Source of the DNA: Diadema setosum
Taxonomy: Eukaryota; Echinodermata; Echinoidea; Diadematoida; Diadematidae
Assembly (NCBI RefSeq): GCF_964275005.1
Contig: NC_092688.1
Coordinates: forward strand, 25,658,934-25,722,933
DNA: 64,000 nt
Direction: 5' to 3'
This document shows, piece by piece, positions 43,734-56,400 of the stretch. Below the pieces are notes generated by a model. That model saw only the letters and a program-made list of their open reading frames with translations, did not search any database and had not been told where the DNA came from. The translations under genes were made by a program, and so were the position numbers. How positions within the stretch are numbered: position 1 is the stretch's first letter; each line of letters begins with the position of its first letter.

Positions 43734-46700
43734 ATTCATGAATTTGAATAACAAAGCAGTACCCGCTGCATGCTATAAGGATTAGAACCAACACTTGCTG
43801 TCGGGCGAAAGCTCGGTGGTCTAGTGGAGATGACGCCTGTCCGGTGATCAGGAGGTCGTAGGTTCGAATCCTGCTCGAGTATGTACGCCCATGATTTTTA
43901 TCATGGCTACTACTAAAAAACACTGATCAATTCAGTGCTTATTTTATACGTCGATGTAGGGCAATTTGTCAATCAGTTGCAATGAAAACATCTCGACGGA
44001 AGAAATTCATGAATTTGAATAACAAAGCAGTACCCGCTGCATGCTATAAGGATTAGAACCAACACTTGCTGTCGGGCGAAAGCTCGGTGGTCTAGTGGAG
44101 ATGACGCCTGTCCGGTGATCAGGAGGTCGTAGGTTCGAATCCTGCTCGAGTATGTACGCCCATGATTTTTATCATGGCTACTACTAAAAAAACACTGATC
44201 AATTCAGTGCTTATTTTATACGTCGATGTAGGGCAATTTGTCAATCAGTTGCAATGAAAACATCTCGACGGAAGAAATTCATGAATTTGAATAACAAAGC
44301 AGTACCCGCTGCATGCTATAAGGATTAGAACCAACACTTGCTGTCGGGCGAAAGCTCGGTGGTCTAGTGGAGATGACGCCTGTCCGGTGATCAGGAGGTC
44401 GTAGGTTCGAATCCTGCTCGAGTATGTACGCCCATGATTTTTATCATGGCTACTACTAAAAAACACTGATCAATTCAGTGCTTATTTTATACGTCGATGT
44501 AGGGCAATTTGTCAATCAGTTGCAATGAAAACATCTCGACGGAAGAAATTCATGAATTTGAATAACAAAGCAGTACCCGCTGCATGCTATAAGGATTAGA
44601 ACCAACACTTGCTGTCGGGCGAAAGCTCGGTGGTCTAGTGGAGATGACGCCTGTCCGGTGATCAGGAGGTCGTAGGTTCGAATCCTGCTCGAGTATGTAC
44701 GCCCATGATTTTTATCATGGCTACTACTAAAAAACACTGATCAATTCAGTGCTTATTTTATACGTCGATGTAGGGCAATTTGTCAATCAGTTGCAATGAA
44801 AACATCTCGACGGAAGAAATTCATGAATTTGAATAACAAAGCAGTACCCGCTGCATGCTATAAGGATTAGAACCAACACTTGCTGTCGGGCGAAAGCTCG
44901 GTGGTCTAGTGGAGATGACGCCTGTCCGGTGATCAGGAGGTCGTAGGTTCGAATCCTGCTCGAGTATGTACGCCCATGATTTTTATCATGGCTACTACTA
45001 AAAAACACTGATCAATTCAGTGCTTATTTTATACGTCGATGTAGGGCAATTTGTCAATCAGTTGCAATGAAAACATCTCGACGGAAGAAATTCATGAATT
45101 TGAATAACAAAGCAGTACCCGCTGCATGCTATAAGGATTAGAACCAACACTTGCTGTCGGGCGAAAGCTCGGTGGTCTAGTGGAGATGACGCCTGTCCGG
45201 TGATCAGGAGGTCGTAGGTTCGAATCCTGCTCGAGTATGTACGCCCATGATTTTTATCATGGCTACTACTAAAAAACACTGATCAATTCAGTGCTTATTT
45301 TATACGTCGATGTAGGGCAATTTGTCAATCAGTTGCAATGAAAACATCTCGACGGAAGAAATTCATGAATTTGAATAACAAAGCAGTACCCGCTGCATGC
45401 TATAAGGATTAGAACCAACACTTGCTGTCGGGCGAAAGCTCGGTGGTCTAGTGGAGATGACGCCTGTCCGGTGATCAGGAGGTCGTAGGTTCGAATCCTG
45501 CTCGAGTATGTACGCCCATGATTTTTATCATGGCTACTACTAAAAAACACTGATCAATTCAGTGCTTATTTTATACGTCGATGTAGGGCAATTTGTCAAT
45601 CAGTTGCAATGAAAACATCTCGACGGAAGAAATTCATGAATTTGAATAACAAAGCAGTACCCGCTGCATGCTATAAGGATTAGAACCAACACTTGCTGTC
45701 GGGCGAAAGCTCGGTGGTCTAGTGGAGATGACGCCTGTCCGGTGATCAGGAGGTCGTAGGTTCGAATCCTGCTCGAGTATGTACGCCCATGATTTTTATC
45801 ATGGCTACTACTAAAAAACACTGATCAATTCAGTGCTTATTTTATACGTCGATGTAGGGCAATTTGTCAATCAGTTGCAATGAAAACATCTCGACGGAAG
45901 AAATTCATGAATTTGAATAACAAAGCAGTACCCGCTGCATGCTATAAGGATTAGAACCAACACTTGCTGTCGGGCGAAAGCTCGGTGGTCTAGTGGAGAT
46001 GACGCCTGTCCGGTGATCAGGAGGTCGTAGGTTCGAATCCTGCTCGAGTATGTACGCCCATGATTTTTATCATGGCTACTACTAAAAAACACTGATCAAT
46101 TCAGTGCTTATTTTATACGTCGATGTAGGGCAATTTGTCAATCAGTTGCAATGAAAACATCTCGACGGAAGAAATTCATGAATTTGAATAACAAAGCAGT
46201 ACCCGCTGCATGCTATAAGGATTAGAACCAACACTTGCTGTCGGGCGAAAGCTCGGTGGTCTAGTGGAGATGACGCCTGTCCGGTGATCAGGAGGTCGTA
46301 GGTTCGAATCCTGCTCGAGTATGTACGCCCATGATTTTTATCATGGCTACTACTAAAAAACACTGATCAATTCAGTGCTTATTTTATACGTCGATGTAGG
46401 GCAATTTGTCAATCAGTTGCAATGAAAACATCTCGACGGAAGAAATTCATGAATTTGAATAACAAAGCAGTACCCGCTGCATGCTATAAGGATTAGAACC
46501 AACACTTGCTGTCGGGCGAAAGCTCGGTGGTCTAGTGGAGATGACGCCTGTCCGGTGATCAGGAGGTCGTAGGTTCGAATCCTGCTCGAGTATGTACGCC
46601 CATGATTTTTATCATGGCTACTACTAAAAAACACTGATCAATTCAGTGCTTATTTTATACGTCGATGTAGGGCAATTTGTCAATCAGTTGCAATGAAAAC

Positions 46701-47235
46701 ATCTCGACGGAAGAAATTCATGAATTTGAATAACAAAGCAGTACCCGCTGCATGCTATAAGGATTAGAACCAACACTTGCTGTCGGGCGAAAGCTCGGTG
46801 GTCTAGTGGAGATGACGCCTGTCCGGTGATCAGGAGGTCGTAGGTTCGAATCCTGCTCGAGTATGTACGCCCATGATTTTTATCATGGCTACTACTAAAA
46901 AACACTGATCAATTCAGTGCTTATTTTATACGTCGATGTAGGGCAATTTGTCAATCAGTTGCAATGAAAACATCTCGACGGAAGAAATTCATGAATTTGA
47001 ATAACAAAGCAGTACCCGCTGCATGCTATAAGGATTAGAACCAACACTTGCTGTCGGGCGAAAGCTCGGTGGTCTAGTGGAGATGACGCCTGTCCGGTGA
47101 TCAGGAGGTCGTAGGTTCGAATCCTGCTCGAGTATGTACGCCCATGATTTTTATCATGGCTACTACTAAAAAACACTGATCAATTCAGTGCTTATTTTAT
47201 ACGTCGATGTAGGGCAATTTGTCAATCAGTTGCAA
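43734..47235 (+). repeat. Right arm of giant inverted array: 13 units of 271 bp
   Basis: Mirror image of 40205-43707. The second unit from the centre has a 7-A run, mirroring the 7-T run of left unit 12, while left unit 7's extra T has no mirror here. The arm stops at CAATCAGTTGCAA, 39 bases short of where the left arm starts, then the 12-bp direct repeat follows. Confidence 0.93.
47063..47134 (+). tRNA. tRNA-like module (representative of 13 in the right arm), probable SINE-type pseudo-tRNA
   Basis: Same 72-nt module on the plus strand. A box 47070-47080, B box 47114-47124. A T5 run about 16 bases downstream (GATTTTTATC) could end Pol III transcripts. An outer GGGCG/CGCCC pair brackets the module. 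Confidence 0.6.
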
Positions 47236-47247
47236 TTGTTTCTGTTT
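47236..47247. repeat. Right 12-bp direct repeat flanking the inverted array
   Basis: TTGTTTCTGTTT, exact match of 40154-40165. Spacer 2 then continues collinear with spacer 1 (ATGCATTTTTAGGAT at about 22180 and 47262). Confidence 0.8.
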
Positions 47248-47821
47248 GTTTACGTATTAAAATGCATTTTTAGGATAAACACACAGCCGTTATCAAACTC
47301 TTTCAACCCTTTTCCAGGATCTCTCCTTCTCAGCAATGAGCTCTTCAATGATGATGTTTACACTTTCACGTCATTTTTTCATACATACATTACATTCAGA
47401 CATACTACATTAATCATTAATAAGCAGCTATAAGCCAGTTCTAATTCATCGATTTCCTGTCGGTTACAAAATTATCAATTTTCAGGTTAATAACCATCGT
47501 GATATAATCGAACCCACAAGTTCCATAAAGTCGTGAAAATTTTCTTATTTTTCCACGATGGACTTTCTCCTTCCCTTCCTCAACAAATTGATTGTGAACA
47601 ACGAGATCAATTAAATAATGCTTCTTGTTAATCTTCTTTATATTGTACAATGGTAATACAATGTATTTTCAGTGTCTTTTATTGTACAATGGTGATACAA
47701 TGTATTTTCAGTGTCTTTGTGACCTTCAGAAGTAGCACTGTGGACATTAATTAACCGTCTTACAACATCTACTAATGCTTATTTATTACCAGCGTTGCTA
47801 TCATTATTCAAGTTCGAAATT

Positions 47822-47968
47822 TTAGCTCTGTCTGGATGTCCTTTGGACATAAATGTAATAGTGCCGGGTATTTTCTGATAACACGAATTCTGCTAGTGCA
47901 TAACACCAGACAATCAAGATTGTTATATTTTCGCTGTTTTCAATCTTATGAACGATGAATTCTTTACC
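47822..47968 (-). pseudogene. Exon-like block X2, 5' truncated counterpart of X1
   Basis: Reads GKEFIVHKIENSENIT, then LIVWCYALAEFVLSENTRHY and YVQRTSRQS before a stop. Compared with X1 (22616-22812) it has three extra residues in frame and a 4-base insertion near the end that brings an earlier stop. The upstream half with the acceptor does not align well. Confidence 0.4.
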
Positions 47969-47999
47969 CTCTATTTAATATGACAATATTACATGTGAA

Positions 48000-49170
48000 A
48001 TCCATACATGAATTTACTTTATACAATGTCCCATTGAGATTACCAGAGTTTTGAATATTGTGTATACAGCATAATTATACTGAAACTTGGCAGGTTGAAA
48101 GCATCCCTTGCAGGGCAAAGCTCTCAATAGGTTTTGTTGCTTTCTCTTGTCACCTATGTTCGTTCACTTGTTCACTTTCACCGTTATTGCGGTAATCTGA
48201 TATTATATTTAGGATAGTAAAAAGGAAAATCATTAAAAAGACCATTATTATAAAAATCGTATAACACATTTTACGTACTCATATGTATTTCTCAATACTT
48301 TTTTTTTTCTACTTTTACACAAAACTAGCTTCTTCAGTAATAGCAAGGCACTTGCGATGTCTGCTAAGTCCAGGCCTGGCACGAAGAACGAAATGCCAGA
48401 AACCATTTTTTATTTTAATTCATGAGCAACATATACGTGTGCCATCTACATTGATAGCACTGAAGTCTGATGACGTATCTACCTTAGATTGTATTATAGT
48501 TTTGTTTTTGTTTTTTAATTGGAAGGGCGGAAAATGAGACCATTTAAATGATGACATGTCCTAGTCTAAGCTAGAAACATGACGAAGTTTGTGCGTTCCC
48601 ATAATTTTGAATTGCATTCATTTACCAATGTACTTCGTTAATTATAATTTATAACCCAACACATCTGATCATCGTGCACACACAAACGTTATGGTCGGAA
48701 ACATGTATCGTCAATGAGGTATACAGATAGATCATGTGCCTTTGCAGCATATAGAGGAAACACTCCAAAACAATATCCGTTAATACAGTCTACAAACATG
48801 AATGTGATTTGTCCTGTCAAGTATCCCACTCTCTGCTATAAGTCCTATAAAAATGAAGTTTATCTTACATTCATCTTATAGTAACGCAACCAATATGAGC
48901 TTTCACAAAATGGAGTGAATATTATGTTACTAACAAGAATATTGAAAAAAATGAGTTTCGAATGACAATGATGGTTCATGAATAATTTTCATCAGTGGAT
49001 TATGATAAACATCACAGGCTCAATTATTTTGTTTTGCGTTCGTTCATAAATATTACTTCTGCTTTGCACTTGGATTCAATCTATTAAAGATGAAAATTTG
49101 AAGGCTCTCTTCAAATAGGCATTTGTTCTCACACTTCCGGGTTATACTGCATGGTTGTAATTAGGTTTAT
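48000..49170. other. Spacer 2 near R3: no gene recognised
   Basis: Mostly aligns with 22860-23570. A block at about 48180-48600 is absent from spacer 1 and holds no recognisable ends. Confidence 0.5.
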
Positions 49171-49691
49171 GAAGCTCAAATGGTTCCTTAATGCTCCATA
49201 CCGAGTAGTTCACAGATAATTTAGCTAAAATATAAGTTGATATATTGGAAGGTTCGTTAGTGCGCACCTTCTTATTATTTTCGGATTAACGAACCTTCGG
49301 AATAACAAACCTGATATCACTTTTGGATTAACGAATATCGAACTGTATTTCATTTTCAGATTGACGAACTTCCGGACGAACGAATTTTCTGATCAACAAA
49401 CCTCCGGAAATCTGAACTTTATTTAGTTTTCGGATAAACGAATCTTATTATATGTTAGGATTAACGAACCTTCGAAATATCGAATTTCATATCATTTTTA
49501 GCCCAACGAACCTTTTGAATTACTCCGCAAATTTTCAGATTAAGGAACCCTATTTAATTTTAAGAATAACAAACATGTAGTTATAGGGAATTTGTGTGTT
49601 ACGGAATAACAAACATCAGGAATAACGAACATTACCCATTGTATATTCTTCGTTATTGCGACCAGTTTGCAAAATAAGTATACAAGCATCT
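49171..49691. repeat. Degenerate minisatellite in the 3' flank of R3
   Basis: Third copy of the TTCGGATTAACGAACCTT-type repeat, more regular than in R1 and R2. Confidence 0.78.
49418..49423 (-). terminator. Putative polyadenylation signal of R3
   Basis: AATAAA on the minus strand, 269 bases beyond the R3 stop, matching R1 and R2. Confidence 0.5.
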
Positions 49692-50450
49692 TTAGAGTTC
49701 TGGTTCGCGTGCAGGAATACTCTCATACACTGTTGAATTGAAGTGATCTTCTGTACTTGGGGAAATTTCGCTTTCGTACAAATCTGTTTTTGTGGAAGAT
49801 AAGCTATTGTGGCTCTCACAACGATCAGTGACGTTTTCATCAGTATGTGCTTCTAAAACGAGATAGCCATGTTCATCCACCTCGTGCTCCACTCTTGGCG
49901 TGCTAGGATAGATAGAAGCTGCATAATAAGGATCGTTCTGGGTCATCGCATAAGAGCCAAATTTGTCATTTCCTTCGATATTCCAATAAGTAGGACAGTA
50001 CTGCGGTTCTGGAATAGGCGCGGTTTGGTCATAAGCTGTGAGAATTTCGTGGTAAATTGACGATTGACAGTTCCTAGATTGACTATTGTCATCTACAGAT
50101 CTGGACTGGGTAGCTGACACTTTGCTGATTTCTTTACCACACACTGACACACTTGCTTCAGGTTGAACTCTATTAACTCTGTGCAAACTGACATTGGTAA
50201 GGAGGTAGCCGTCTTCATCAACGTCTTCTTCCTCTTTATCAAAATGCTTTGAATGAAGAAATGTGACCTTCTTCTTCTCCTTATTTCCTGAACCTGACAT
50301 GTCCACGTACAGTGCTTTCGTGTTATCCGCTACATCATTATTACCACCCTGGTGTATGACGTCATGAGGACATGATCTAGTGTATGCTGAACCTCTCCCG
50401 CTCCTCTGTCTAGTTTCACGAGATTGGTCCGTTGAAGATGACATGTGATC
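49692..50450 (-). CDS. R3 exon 11: cytoplasmic tyrosine-motif tail
   Basis: 253 codons after acceptor TAATACAG. Tyrosines: ALYVDM, DEDGYLLT, IYHEIL, TYWNI, SYAMTQ, YYAASIY, DEHGYLVL, DLYESEI, TVYESIP; ends REPEL. Linkers between motifs have diverged more than the motifs. Confidence 0.87.
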   Translation of the reverse strand, partial: DHMSSSTDQSRETRQRSGRGSAYTRSCPHDVIHQGGNNDVADNTKALYVDMSGSGNKEKKKVTFLHSKHFDKEEEDVDEDGYLLTNVSLHRVNRVQPEASVSVCGKEISKVSATQSRSVDDNSQSRNCQSSIYHEILTAYDQTAPIPEPQYCPTYWNIEGNDKFGSYAMTQNDPYYAASIYPSTPRVEHEVDEHGYLVLEAHTDENVTDRCESHNSLSSTKTDLYESEISPSTEDHFNSTVYESIPAREPEL

Positions 50451-53400
50451 CTGTATTAGAAAACCCACAAAAAATCACCATGAGGCACATTTATATGAGC
50501 ATAGCTTCTGAAAAGGGAAATCTTATTACTCATCAAACTTACATGTTTCCTCATCATCGAAATACATGATTGGAAATCAAAACAAATAGGAATAATACTT
50601 TAGAGAAAAGAGGATCCGAAAAATACGGTATAGCCTAGTGCAATAAGTCAACTTAAGTCGACGATTGTGTGTGGACTAAGCTGACATTTAAAACTAAAAA
50701 GCAACTACAGGTACAGATTGTCAGTTAGAAGTACATCTCGGGGCACTCAGTTGCAATAGTTTAGCATGATCATATCAAAATATCAAAGGTACCGCTGACT
50801 GTAACATATAGTGGACTCCCGTTATAACGAAGTTCTCGGGAACGGCAGTTTTCTTTCATTATATCGAAATTTCGTTGTAACCAAACAATTAACCAATAAA
50901 AAACATAGAGTGGATAATGTTGCGGCGTTATTTTTGTCTTTCTTGTAACCAGAATGTTATTATAACCGTGTTCGTTGTCATTATAACGGGAGTGCACTGT
51001 AATCACCTACGTTTGCTCGATAAACTGAGATAAAAGGATTTACTCTCATTTCTAAAACCACAATCTGCGAACCCGAACTTGTGTGTCGCTAATTACCTCT
51101 GCTGAGTTCTCATACGCGTTCTCTCGGTGACCTATGTCTCCAAATTTGTTGCCCGGATGTTGGGGCAAAACCCGGCCTGCTGAATAAGTGTCGATACTGG
51201 TAGAGTGCAATGAAACAACTCTGTCTTTTGAGCCTGGAGTCGAAGTGTTTAGAGGATTCAGCTGCGACTGCTCTTCACTTGAGTTGACATTTGACTGACC
51301 CGAAGCCTCTGGACGCCTACATGTATTACATTGCGTAAAATAAAGAGGAAAATCGTTAAGAAGTGAATGCATACTGTCAAACTTGAGAAGGTGTAATTAT
51401 AGGCCGCTCAAAGGATAAAATAGAATTTAAAAAAAATGTTACTTCGTAACCATAAATTAGCTAGCACAGTTTAATACAAACAAAAAAAAACTCCCACCAA
51501 TATGGTTTTTTCAGTTGTTGTACATAAATAGGCAAAATTAGTTTGAACTTTTTGTAGCAAAGTTTAATGTGATGAAAATACCATCCAGATTCTTTTCTCT
51601 TTCTTTTTTTCTCTCTTTATCTCCAGTTTAGATTTGATTATTGTTATTATCATTATGCTACAAAACATCATCGGGAGAATACACCAAAACGTAAAACAGC
51701 TAATTCTAGCTGACATGTTTTCTCCTCTATTTTGATACCTTTGCGCTTTCATAAACCTGTCTTCTCAAATGTGTGTTTATTTATTGTTCACTGTTGTAAT
51801 CAATTGCTTGTGAGATTTGCGAATTAAGTAACACAATTATCGTTAAAATGACAGAATTACAAAATCAGACATTCTATTCTCGGCGACTTTTATCATGTTT
51901 TCGTGATGACTCTTTCCGCACTACAAATCTTGAAGATCTATACACAGAATCACTACATCTATGTGCATTTAACATTTGCATATTTCTAACTATGAATTAT
52001 TCAATGATTTTGCAGACCACTTTATGAATAAACCACCCCATCCCCTTTCCCCATATGATAGTTTGTATAAAAAGTCACCTTTTCTTTTGATGTTTCCACC
52101 AAGCCATAATCATTGAGAGTATGACAATCACGGCGAAAACAACACCGAGAAGGGTTCCCAGGATGTACGTAAAAAAATTCATCTCATAAAGTTCGGTATC
52201 TGGAAGATAAATGATTTAGTTATACTGTCGTCACATTGAAAGTCAATAGAGGAAGAATTTGCTCTAGTAGTTTTTCTCTTTCATGATGACTATAGTCAGA
52301 AATGAAGCCTCTATAATTAGATAAGACCATTATGAAGAGAAATAGTTCCATTCCATAACTTTGCAAGTTTTCTCACGTTGCTGAATTATCGCAGAATGAT
52401 AACAAAAAAGGAATTGTTTTTGCAGCTGACGCGTGACTGTTAAGACAGCATGAGATGGGAGACTTAAGAAAATCAGATTATTCGTGCGCGGTTTGAAGTG
52501 TTGTACTTGAATGTTCTCATGGAAGTTCACACACTTGACCGAAAGAGCATAATAGCGGATGGGGAATTATTACACAAATTCGTAAGCAGATTAGATCCTT
52601 AAGTGATTACTGTAGTAGGAATGTTTATCTCAACAGTCCCCAATTCCCTGATCTAGGCAGAGCATTCAGACTTTGACCAAAACTGTAAAAGAATAAGGGG
52701 ATCATTTAAAATGTTTTATAACTATTTACTTTGCATATATAGGCACACATAATGGAGCTTTTGCAAGAAATTGCGTATTTATTACACCAACACAAATGTG
52801 CTCTCTGACAGTAACAACACTACGAAGGCCTAATAAAGTCGCCTGACGTCAATATGTTTTCTTCAGTCCCTATTGAAGAAAAGCACATTACAACCTGCTC
52901 TTTCTTCACGGACATGGGGTATTCTCACTTTTGAATATGCATCACTTTTTCAGTATTTCTTTGCTTTATTGTCTGAGACTTTATTCTGGTAATGTGTTCA
53001 TTATTCGTACATTTGTGAAGTCAGCTCACAAAATTTCACTTAAAAAAAAGAACTACGGAAAAACGCTTGCAATATTCCGATGCTGTTCTATTATCAGACA
53101 TTTTTTTTTTTAGTTATCATAAAGCAGTAGCACTTTCATCCCTTGAGTTTAAATTGAAATAAAATTATGTCGTATTTATTGATAGTCACATGTGGATTGC
53201 TTTTGCCATAAAATATCTTGACAAACAGTTTACGCTGAAATGTAGAATAGCAGCAATAATGGTTCTGAAGTAACAAGAATTATCACTTAAGGTGATTAAT
53301 ACCCCCGCCCTTAGTGTTGCTTTATAGTATGTGATGTTATGAGGGCAATGACGTTAATACCAAGTTTGTGCATTTGTCGAATTGGAAACAGAACAATTTT

Positions 53401-56400
53401 AGTTTACTGTACAATTACAGAGTTGACACGGAGTATAAAACTTACAGCAAATGGAAACATGCTTTCCCCAAGCATCACTACACTTAAAGACCATCATACA
53501 CACCAAATTTGACCTTCATAGCTTCAATGGTTTATTTTGATACAAAAATGAGTGGTTACCATGGCAACACATTTTCCTTAAACTAAAACATTGGTGTCTT
53601 CCAAAACTACACTTCTAGATCATGATACATACTAAATTTGACTTTAATTGCTTGAATGATGGAAAAGTTATTCGATCTGCAAAGGTTTTGGTAAAATTGT
53701 GGTTACCATGGTAACGGTTTGTGTGACAAACACAAAAATTATGTGTTCCACATCTATACCTCAGGGCCATGATGCCTACCAAATTTGGTTTCAATTGTTT
53801 GAAAACTGTGGAAGAAGTTCACTCCACAGGATTAAAAAAAAATGCGGTTACCATAGCAACGCATTGTCCGATACAAATACAAAGGACGTTTTGCAAAACT
53901 AGACTTATAGAGCATCATACACACCAAATTTCACCTTCATGCGAGTAGTTTAAATGGTTCAATTTGATACAAAAATGAGTGGTTACCATGGCAACACATT
54001 TTTCTTATATTAACATATTGGTGTCTTGCATAACTACACCTCCCGATCATCATACATACTAAATTTGACCTTACTTGCTTGAATGATGTGGAAGTTATTC
54101 AATCCACAAGGTTTTGGTAAAATTATGGTTACCATGGCAACGCTCTGTTCGACTAAACACAAAAATTATGTGTTGCACATCTATGCCTCAAGGCCATAAT
54201 GCCTACCAAATTTGATTTCAATTGCTTCAAAACTGTGGAAGTTGTTCTCTCCACAAGTTTCGAAAAAAATGCGGTTACCATGGCAACGCTTTGTCAAGTA
54301 CAAACACAAAGAGTGTCTTGCATAACTACACCTATAGATCATCATAGATACCAATTTTGAAATTGATTACTTAAATACTATGGAAGTTATTCAATCCACA
54401 AGGTTTTGGTAAAATTATGGTTACCATGGCAACGCATTGTCCGACAAACACAAAAAAAAAACACGTCTTGCACATCTATACTTCAATATCATCATTTACC
54501 CTAAGTTTCATTTAAATTGCTTCAAAACTGTAGGACGAGTTCGCGACGCAAGATTTTGCAACAGACCGACCGACCGCCCGACCAACATCGCGGTGATTCC
54601 TATATACCCCCTTCACACTATGTGTGGCGGGGGTATAATTACTGTCAGTGGGAAGGGGGTAAATGCAGTAAAAACAAAAATGCACTTGCTTTGCGGGTTG
54701 AATCATTAATTACTATACTCACGTGACAAAGACGTTACAGTTGTCTCTCCAAATGACGTCAGAATTTGAGTTGTCTGTCTATGCCCTGTGCATTCCAAGT
54801 AAAACAAAGGCAATCTTGAAAGTTTACTAGTACAGGTCGATGGAAAATCTCCAAATCAGTTTGTACTTTTTGTGACAGCACTTTTCTGTGCGATATTACA
54901 GTTTTCACACTTTCCAGATCAACAAAACGTACATCCATATACAGAACAATTCTTTTATCTGTCAGATATCAGACTTATTTGCATGATAATCAAAGTACAA
55001 CAGTAACTGTCTGTAGTGTATGAGTCCTCACAAAGGAAGAGTCGACATTTTCTTGAATTCATGAGATTGTCTTTGTTTTCTAACATACCTCAAATTAACC
55101 GTCGCAGTCAAATGAAATAATTATTCGATAACGACGACTGAATTTCGAAGAAGATAAACACTTTTGTTTTATTAATATTTTCGATATTGGTTGACATTAT
55201 CTTTGATGTCATATTTGCTGTAGTTGTCACGGTTCTTCGAAAGCGCTTAGAGGCTGTGCTTCATGAGCATGCAATCATTATCTATTACTATTATCATAAT
55301 CATAATTTTCGGAACATTACACAAGAATTTTGTTCGTGCGGATAATATGATGCCCTGTAATTGCAAACCTTGGTACTTACCATTAGACGTGTTTTGTCTA
55401 CTTTGTGTGGGCTTTGTGCTGATGTTGCCATCTTCCCACTCATCGTCTGTGAACAAAAGATCCACGCACAAAAACAGTGACAATCACATAAAGCGAAATG
55501 GTCCAAAAGCGTGGCATAAAATGCCACTCAGAAACTTCATGGACTTAGACGCTGTCTTGTTGAAACGTATAATAATGAAAGTGCTGTAGTAATCTGTCAT
55601 GAACCACTTGTTAATGTTATAATACATTCCACTTTGTTTGTGTTCTTATAAAAGGCGGAAAAATATCCAGGGAGCATTTTTAAAAACTTGTCATTCTGAT
55701 AAACATAAAAGACCGAATTAAGACTGGCTCTCCCAAGATTTGTATATTAGCCAATAAGAATCTGTGCATTCCGAGTTGTATGATATTAAGTTGATAAATT
55801 TTGAATGATACAAACGCATTTCAGTTACTTAGTTTAATTGTTCCATCAGCTGTGGAAGTGCCAATTCAATGTCTTTACAATCATTTGTCATTGTTCCGCA
55901 CAATTCGATGGTAGATCAGTTTTAAATACTTCATTGGTTGTCAGAATTCAATCAATATCCTGATAGAGTCTAGGATGTACTTGCAAATCACACCGTTTGT
56001 TTCATTTCCGGCTTCACGGCAAGACGGTGTTGAAGTGTTCCAAACAGGGAAGTATGTCGACCGCCCTGATAGTCCCACACACTGCATTGTCGCATTCCCG
56101 TTCACAACGAACTCTTTTCCACAGGTGAGAGTTATCTTGGACCCGAAGCGTGTGATATTCGAGTTCCAAAAGCCATAAGGCACAATCCCCGGATGACTAC
56201 AAAACCCAACGGAGACTTTCAATGAATAAAGAAGGCAGGGATTGACGTGTCACAATCAATTATATAGTAATATGCAATCATAATAATAATAATCAAGGGA
56301 AATTTAGTGCAATATTTGTTTAATGTAGTATCATAAGTCTTTTATTTCATTTTCTTTGTCTATGTAATCTGTAACTGTCATTAAGTACTCTGGGTGTAAC

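Noticed and set aside
40264-47176. Two dozen identical 73-codon reading frames
   Set aside because: They are the antisense translation of the tRNA-like module plus flanking repeat; the RIRTYDLL-type peptide is a known artefact of tRNA-derived sequence.
40166-47235. CRISPR array
   Set aside because: The units are 271 bp with no unique spacers, inverted halves and a eukaryotic setting; no cas genes.
40166-47235. Cluster of functional tRNA genes
   Set aside because: A and B boxes are intact, but position 33 is C, three stem mismatches recur in every copy, and the module is embedded in a repeat unit with a target duplication.
40166-47235. Hammerhead-ribozyme retrozyme array
   Set aside because: Tandem units with a short target duplication suggested it, but I could not find the CTGATGA...GAAA core in either strand of the unit.
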